Shown: one piece after another, positions 56,866 through 64,000 of the stretch
Layout of the letters: every line of letters starts with the position of its first letter
How positions within the stretch are numbered: position 1 is the first letter of the stretch
Program-made: the position numbers and the translations under genes
NCBI RefSeq assembly: GCF_014839805.1
Contig: NC_051129.1
Location: 8,064,920-8,128,919 of the forward strand
DNA length: 64,000 nucleotides
Origin: Manduca sexta
Lineage: Eukaryota; Arthropoda; Insecta; Lepidoptera; Sphingidae
Direction: 5' to 3'
The notes under the pieces: generated by a model
What the model was told of the DNA's origin: nothing
What the model saw: only the letters and a program-made list of their open reading frames with translations
Databases searched by the model: none

Positions 56866-57340
56866 GGTCCCATGGTTTTATACTAATTATTTGGTTTTAG
56901 TATTTGACTGCCTACCCATCCAGCGTGGTGTTTGTTTGTTTCAGTTTAAAATGGCTGCAGAAGATTTTCTTCACTAACATCAAATAGTATTGTCTTCATC
57001 AATAGTAACAGACCAAAAAAATGCAATTTCTAACCAAATGTAAAGTGCGGTGGCCCCATAGTTTTATACTCATTATATGGTTTTAGTTTTTGAAATGTTT
57101 TAATTTACTAGGATGGATGGCGATGCACGCCCCCTATCACATCCTGGAACGGAACACAAAAAGCGAAAACTGTGTATCATGGTTGCACTGCCTACCCATT
57201 CAGTACAAACGCGTGATGTTTGTTTATTTCAGTTTAATATGGCTGAGAAAGAATTTTCAGAAACATTAAATAGTATTTATTGTCTTTATCAATAAATTAG
57301 CAACAGAGATAAAACATGTTATACCTAACCAAATTTATAG
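56866..57340. repeat. Diverged tandem duplication carrying SINE-B pieces
   Basis: Copy 1 (56866-57045) and copy 2 (about 57050-57340) share 'ggttttatact.attat.tgg', 'tgtttgtttcagttta..atggctg' and the following stretch. In copy 2 a SINE-B 3' segment (57117-57225) is present; in copy 1 only its last about 35 bases remain (56905-56942). Confidence 0.65.
57117..57225 (+). mobile_element. SINE-B 3' fragment
   Basis: Matches 'ccccctatcacatc.tgg' through 'actgcctaccc' and 'gcgtgatgtttgttt' of SINE-B; the 5' head is absent. Confidence 0.65.
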
Positions 57341-59759
57341 TCTGATTAAGTCACTTCTAATGTAGAAATCAAACATATTCCCAACCAATATTCTATACAA
57401 AAACCAATGACCGTTCTATAGTAGCCATACGTCATACATCATCAATAAACACACTCAAATCAATTGTAGCCTGTGCTAGATCACTTTAATTATTCCAATT
57501 ATTATAGAGACGTTCCAATTATTATCGGCGGATACCAATTATTGTCATTGGCAACCGACTGCCATCCTTGGGTAGTCATTAAGCCTGCCAATAGATTATT
57601 GATTGGTGCTGATTGTTTGTACGTAGTCGGGGTCATTTGCATGAATCTCTGCCGGTTTTAAATAGACAATCTCGTCTAATTGTGAAGAACAGTTGGTTGC
57701 TCGTTTCAATGTGGTATGGTCGTTTCTGATATTTGGTAAAATTATGATTATTAAAGTTATTTTTAAGAAGTTTGTGATCACTGTACAATAATATGATAAT
57801 TGTATTTTATTTTAGTTGAAGTTTTGTTTTTGCTTAATTATTCTAGATGTTTAACTGTGTAAATATTACTTCTATTTCCTTACTAACCAAACCTTGGATC
57901 ATTATTTGAATAGTAGAACTATGAGGTAATGGGTATTGCAGAAAATACCATTAATAAGTCATACATAATTATTTGAAACCTTAGTTTAAAAACGGCTGCA
58001 GTAAAAAAAACCTTAAACGCTAGATCTAAAGTACCAATTTTGAATAACTCATTCAAATTCAATAGCAATAACCATAGAATCCTATACCACCAATCAACAA
58101 CATACCAAAGGTACAGTTTACAGAAAAACAAATAAAAATCTAGCGCAATGACCCCAAATGTCGCCAAATTAATTAACCATCACGTGCTAAATACGTGACC
58201 CGAGTACTGTGAAAGTTCCACTACTCTACGCAATTAGTGATTGCGTACAAATTGTACGTCCGTCAGCAAGTGCTTCAAATTGTGGATAATTGATCGCCAA
58301 TGAGTACTAACTCACATGACTGTGGCAAATAATGAACAATGTACGTGACAATTGATGCCTCTATTTTGAATTCTATTTAATGATACGTGTCATTGATGCA
58401 GAAGGTTTTTACGTTTGATGGTAATGATGAATAATATATTTACCTGATTGCTTAAAATACTGAAGAAAAGAAAATTATCCGATAACAGAATTTTCAGTTC
58501 GATTTTTACTACTGACTAATACTTAATTTTATCTATACATTTTCTTTATATTATCTCGTTTTGGACCTACTATGGTAGCATCATGTCGTCTTGCAATGAA
58601 AAAATAATAATTAAACTGAGTATATTGGGCTATACGCTTATAATAATTAGCCTTGTATGGAAGTAGATATCAACAAAATTTGGGGATTAGAAACCTTTGC
58701 ACCTCTGCCTGCTTCTTTCTTGATGAGCGTGACGATCAACGATGTCATTAAATCAATGAACCAGTTCCGCAATTAAATGAAAAACTGTCCTAATGCATCA
58801 AACTTAACAAATAACTCATCTATAATTCATGTACGTGACAGCAAATTAATTTTTTGATATTGATTCTAAGATTCATAACATTATTTATAGCTTGTTTTTA
58901 GGGCGCACGCAATTTGTACAATACAATCACTAAATTCATTTCTATTGAAATACGTTTTAACAAAACTGTTTAATATGGTAATCGATAAGCAATTTAAATA
59001 TTCCAAACGAGAAATCGAGTTGATTCAGCTAAGTTTATTCGTTGTTATGAAATCCTAATTTCGCCACAAAAATGTTAAGCTATAAAGGTCCGTAATCGTT
59101 CCCTTAACGTCCGTCGGTTTAACAGACCGCCTTAAGTAATGAAACTGCGGCTTATGTTTATTATATTATTATTTTACGCCGAAGAAATTACTAATGTTAT
59201 GAAAAAATGCCCGGTTTTTGGACGGCCCATCAATTTAGATTAGTTCGGCAATAACCCTGTTTCGTAGATTAGTCAGAAGCCACCCCCTTGGACGAAGAAA
59301 ATCCATGTAAAGTTAAGCTATAAGAAAATTTCAAGCCTATTATGAGTTGCCGTGACGTTAATATGTATGCGGAACGAAGCGTGTTGATACTGCGAGTAAT
59401 TGGAATTGTTTATTCTGTATTAATATTGAGGTGAATTTTTGATCACCTCTATCTAGACTTTATGAAGAAAATAAGTTAGAAATTCGAAAAAATCGCAACT
59501 TAGCTTATGTGATAAAACCACGCTATTGATGATTTCATCTAAAGCCCGAATATGCTGGTACATTCGAATAGCAATGTGTTTAAGAAAATTATAAATAAAA
59601 GCTTACCTGGCGCTTTACAAAGTAATCATACGCCTAAGAATCTTAAGGAAATCCTGTTTTTATTCCTTTTCTGAAATATAAGATACCCACGCTTCTTTTG
59701 ATAAGTGAATGGGCAGTACTGGACACTCAACATCAAGTTACATGATTACTCATTACGGA
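57341..59759. other. Gene-free interval
   Basis: AT-rich. There is a local cluster of 'ccaattatt' repeats at 57494-57545. No gene recognised. Confidence 0.5.
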
Positions 59760-59998
59760 CCTTTTGGTATAAAAGTTTGTGAGGATGACTGTATGTATGT
59801 TTGTTTCTCTTTCACAAAAAAACTACTGAACGGATTTGGATACAACTTTGCAGTAATGTTGTTTATACATCAGAATAAAACAAAGGCTATTTATGAATAT
59901 TTTGTGTAATTAGGTCATAATATAACAATACATATCAAGTAAGTCGGAAAAAATGTATCCCGGAAAACTCCTACACGCGGGCGAAGCAGAAGCGAAAT
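59760..59998 (-). mobile_element. Family D element, inverted
   Basis: Read on minus, it starts 'tttcgcttctgcttcgcccg' and goes through 'gtgtaggagttttccggga' to the diagnostic 'atccgttcagtagtt'. Confidence 0.6.
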
Positions 59999-60000
59999 AA

Positions 60001-60052
60001 CTAAAATTTATAATTTACTAGCGACCAAAAGCTAGTAAATTATAAATTTTAG
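60001..60052. repeat. Perfect 22-bp-arm hairpin
   Basis: Arms 60001-60022 and 60031-60052 (core ATTTATAATTTACTAGC) are exact reverse complements with an 8-base loop GACCAAAA. It abuts the 5' border of the inverted family D element. Confidence 0.85.
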
Positions 60053-61574
60053 ATTCGGCTACTTTAAAATTTTGCAACTAGTATCAAGATTATTAGTTCG
60101 CGCATTCTAATATGCACAATGAGGGTAATGTGGGAGTTAATTTCTGTATGGTGGGTCCATCGATACCGCTGTTAATAAATTAGTGAGGTACACCAACCCC
60201 TCCCTACTCACTCCACCTAACTACATGCCTTCTTATTACTTCTGTAAGCAATCACTTAAAAATTAACGTCTTGTATGACGTGCATTCCACCCTTCTGTTT
60301 ACATTTGTATTGGTTTTAAAATCTAAATAGTTTTAGGGTTCTGTATTATAGGAAAAAGAATCTATAGTCATATTGAAATATCTACAATATTCTAATGAAA
60401 GAAGTTTCTATTCATAACTGCTCACTGGCTTCTTAAAGTATTATAATGCACTAATCACTAAAAATCAGTCATACAATAGTAATGGGCTAATAAATATAAA
60501 ATTAGGAATTTAAAATCCCTATTAATTTTTTTATATACATAAATTACGCGATCGGCTGAAAACTTGGTTTCTTTAACTTTAATAATAATGTAATTAATTT
60601 ACATAGCACATAAGATTTTCAAAACTTACCTGGAACCATAAACCTAGTTACAGTACGAGATTTATCTACAAGATAATATTATGTGCCTAAGCAAAACATT
60701 TGGTCTTAAATTTTGTTCAACAATTTTGACATAACTATATAGGTGACTGACGTCGCATTGTTTAAACATATCTAGTGACGTCACTTACCAGTATATCTCT
60801 AGCTCCTCATAGACATATTATTAACTGCACTTCACTATATTATTCAAGGTTTTTTTGATACATAATGGCCTTATAGGATACCAGAAGGCCGCGAGCAATC
60901 ATTTATTGATTTGTAAAAAAAATATTCTAAAAAACAGCAATTGAATTAGGACCTAAACTAAAAATAAAAATGGGCTAGTTATTTCAATATTTCGTCCCCG
61001 TGTACAAACCTACAGTCTAACTTGTATACTTAGGCAGAGGTTTATGCAAATTCTTAGGAAAAATATTATAACTTAAAAGTCAAAGCAACAAATAAACATA
61101 AAAATAATCACTTCAAATATTTATTGATAAGTGGCTGAATATAGGAATCATAAATAGAAAGTATATAAATAAAACAAGCATGCTGAATACACATTCTTGC
61201 TGTGCATAAACATTGCCAGACGTGTAATAATCAATTGGCATTTGGCAAATAACTTCCCATTATAATTGTAATGCGTATCATTTAGCGCCAACGTACGCGT
61301 CTTATAATCGGCGCGTCTTTCGCTTACTATTGTAGTCATTTTCTAATTATATTATATTATGTACCTACAAATTACTATGTGCAAAATTAGTGAATATTTT
61401 TAAAAAGTGTTCATTTAGTATTTTTTAGTTAATATTTTGTAATACATCGATACCAATAATTCTTCGAATGTAAAACTACGATAACAAATTATTCTCTACC
61501 TTAATTAGTTTTATTCAGCATGCTAACGTTCTGTTTTTATTTTTAATTTTTGGTAACTTTATATCCGCCTCAAT
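60053..61574. other. Gene-free interval
   Basis: AT-rich, with a CRE-like palindrome AGTGACGTCACT near 60773. No gene recognised. Confidence 0.5.
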
Positions 61575-61790
61575 AATGCTTAGATACCGCTGGAGTAAGC
61601 GTCTTTTAGAGTGGAGATCGCGTCTTGGCGAACGTAGTGTCGAACTCCCTCTGGCCAGACGGTGGGATTTACACAAGTGGTCCGACAGTGATTGAATGCA
61701 TTAAGCAGAAGACCGGGCTCTGTGGCATACCTTGGGAGAAGCCAGTGTCCAGCAGTGGACTGCAACGGACTGATGAATTATAAGATTAGT
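61575..61790 (+). pseudogene. RTE-like LINE, C-terminal ORF remnant and 3' end
   Basis: Plus-strand translation gives RWSKRLLEWRSRLGERSVE, RRWDLHKW, EDRALWHTLGEASVQQW and then stops. The order matches the end of RTE-like reverse transcriptase ORFs. The nucleotide end 'agtgtccagcagtggactgc' is the family's 3' terminus. Frameshifts and stops make it inactive. Confidence 0.7.
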
Positions 61791-63885
61791 AAATCTAAAA
61801 TCACCAAAATATTTGGAAAAAAAATCACAGTTTTATCTGAGGTGATGACGTCACATAATAACCTCCATATTTCAAAATTGCACGTGCCTAAACATCTATA
61901 AAATAACTGTTTAAGATATCATAAAATATACTACACCCACTCTAATATTCAAAAAGTTTGAAACGAAATTATATGTTAATCAGATAAAGTTTTATTGTAA
62001 AAAACTAATATTTGCTTCAACCAGCTACGCATCGCCGATAAGAAAAATGGTTTGCGTGTCGACGCGTCATTATGCTATTGTCATAAGGGCTAATAGTTCT
62101 ACAAGAATCATACAATATGATAATAAAATCGACCTTTAAGTCTTTAAATCGTCATTATGCCTAGGCAGGTTTGATGGGAGGGCATTTAGTGTATTTTTCG
62201 GGTGCCATAATAACAAGATCATATTATTCTTTACTGTGTTTCAAATTCAGAGTTTACTGATACAGACAAATAATTATAAGATTGGTTCTTAATTTAAAAT
62301 AAAATTATTAAATCTTGTGAGTCTAGGCACGTTACAGTCTATTAAATATAATTGTGTAATTATAATTTTATTTTAAAACATACTCGCTTGTTTATCTTCG
62401 TCTATATTTGTTTAAAATTTAAATTACGTATTAGATAGCCTATATTTATGATCTGTAAAATCACAAAATCATTTTATATCCAAAAGAAATTTAAAGAAAA
62501 TATGAACAAAAAAATCTACTAACGATACTACATTTTAATAAATATTTTATTTTTGACGTATGGGGGTCAGACTCCCCCAAGTCCTAAGCTGCACTTGTAA
62601 CTCCATTTTCATAACAACAAGCTAATCAATGTCGTATTAAGAATTTCCTTAGTCGTTTGTGAATGTCTAAACAGATGTCATTATGGCCATTTTGTAATTG
62701 GTACCCACTTAAAGCAATTTTTCTTTACTTACGTGATGCAGTGTTGGTTTTTAAATTCTTGAACTTTTATTTTATTGTAAATATTTACTTAAGTATTTTT
62801 ATATAACAAAAGGTAGATAGAAGAGGAAATTGTATTATATGCTATTAGATATCGTTACTCGTAGTAACAGTAACAAAATTAACACTAAATTACAAAATAG
62901 AAAGTATTGTGTATGGCGCAGAGCTCGTCTCTCTGTGGAATTAAATGCCAAGACTCTTTATACCCAATAATTAAGTATGATAAATAAAACAGAACGTACA
63001 CATTGGTGCTAAGATTCGAATATAGATGGCGGTAGTATCTACAGACTTGACGAACTATCGCGTTCTAGCAATTTTCCTTCAACTGTACCAATAATTACTT
63101 TACGGATTTACAAATACTAAAATATACGAGCATCAAAAGGCAATACGCGTACGTGTTAATCCACCTTTAAATTGTAAAATCCTTAATGTTAAAGGCAGAC
63201 AAAAAAATGATAATTTCCCATGCATAAAAAGGATAATTTCCCCATATTTCATAATCATAAATCTTCGTACTCACTTCGAAGTTTCCCGAAACAACGTTAT
63301 TCGTACATCGAAACAACACTAAAACATAGAACGTAATGTGACCATTTATGTATTAAATGAAGATAGAGCCCTCCCTATTCGACGTTGCGCTGATTTTTTT
63401 TATTACCATCAACTTTTAATTCGGCCGAGTTTGATGCGTGAGGCGAAGTCGTTAGTTTGCCGACTTTTTTAGTGGATTTAGTTTTGTTATTCTAATGCTT
63501 TCTTATTAGCCCAACATGTCTTGGGTGACACGCTCTGCCACGTGTAATAGGAAAGATAAAAATAACCTAGCTTCTGTTTTTGAAATAAGGTCTGAAATCG
63601 GTTCAAATAGTTATATTGCTTGCATACATAAATAAAACAAAATTTAGTATAAGAATTCCTTCGTGATTAATCATAACTATACGATGAATTTACATTTAAA
63701 TTCTTTTTTAAACACAATTAGCATATTATAAATAACTTACAAGTCTAAACATAATAATTTCGAATGTAGTGCGGACTAAAGTTGCGTTACAACGTAGGTT
63801 TAACAGACTCTGACACTTCGATCTCTCATCAGTCTCAAACAATTATCCACAAATATAGTATATGTCTTTCAAATTATATAACCTA
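61791..63885. other. Gene-free interval
   Basis: AT-rich. TGACGTCA occurs near 61847. No gene or known repeat recognised. Confidence 0.5.
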
Positions 63886-64000
63886 CTAGTTGACCCGACA
63901 GACGTTGTCCCATCTTAACTATGAATTTGCAGCGCGCATTCTGTCAATAGCTGACAGTTATTTCAAACAATTGACAGTTATATAAAACTAATATTTTCGT
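63886..64000 (+). mobile_element. Start of a family D-like repeat, cut by the window edge
   Basis: Begins 'actagttgacccgacagacg' and continues 'ttgtcccatct'. This is a common opening phrase of dispersed lepidopteran repeats. It runs off the end. Confidence 0.5.

Overview
The window is insect nuclear DNA, most likely from a butterfly or moth. It is AT-rich and has short exons with GT-AG introns. It carries tRNA-derived SINEs and non-LTR retrotransposon tails whose wording I recognise from lepidopteran genomes (for example tails with '...ggttgactggnagagaatgcc...ggcattaag' and starts with 'ctagcttttgctcgcggcttcgcccgcg'). There is no sign of bacterial or viral gene organisation. I cannot name the species.

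One protein-coding gene can be reconstructed completely. It lies on the minus strand between 11373 and 2874, in ten exons that join in frame into a 602-residue sodium:solute symporter (SLC5 family, closest in wording to the sodium-coupled monocarboxylate / multivitamin transporters). Several residues usually conserved in that group are changed: the WTD motif, the NQ motif, and the serine pair of the second sodium site. It may be a divergent, functionally altered paralogue. Two SINE-B insertions lie in its introns, one only 23 bases past a splice donor.

The remaining ~52 kb (11.4-64 kb, plus 1-2.8 kb) has no convincing gene. It is a gene-poor interval, either intergenic or a very long intron. 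It is dotted with (a) two tRNA-derived SINE families, called SINE-A and SINE-B here, (b) 3' ends of several non-LTR elements, including C-terminal remnants of an RTE-like reverse transcriptase ORF, (c) a three-copy family of terminal-inverted-repeat MITEs, (d) a very young 359-bp fold-back element flanked by TTAA, and (e) single-copy GC-richer blocks that look like candidate conserved regulatory DNA.

The most informative non-genic observations are these: a full-length SINE-A with a 5' inversion between perfect 12-bp target-site duplications (the mark of twin priming); a SINE-A 3' tail that resembles the 3' end of the RTE-like LINE, suggesting which machinery mobilises it; a nested retroelement insertion with a 10-bp duplication; and the almost perfect hairpin element. 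No previously undescribed multigene system was found.
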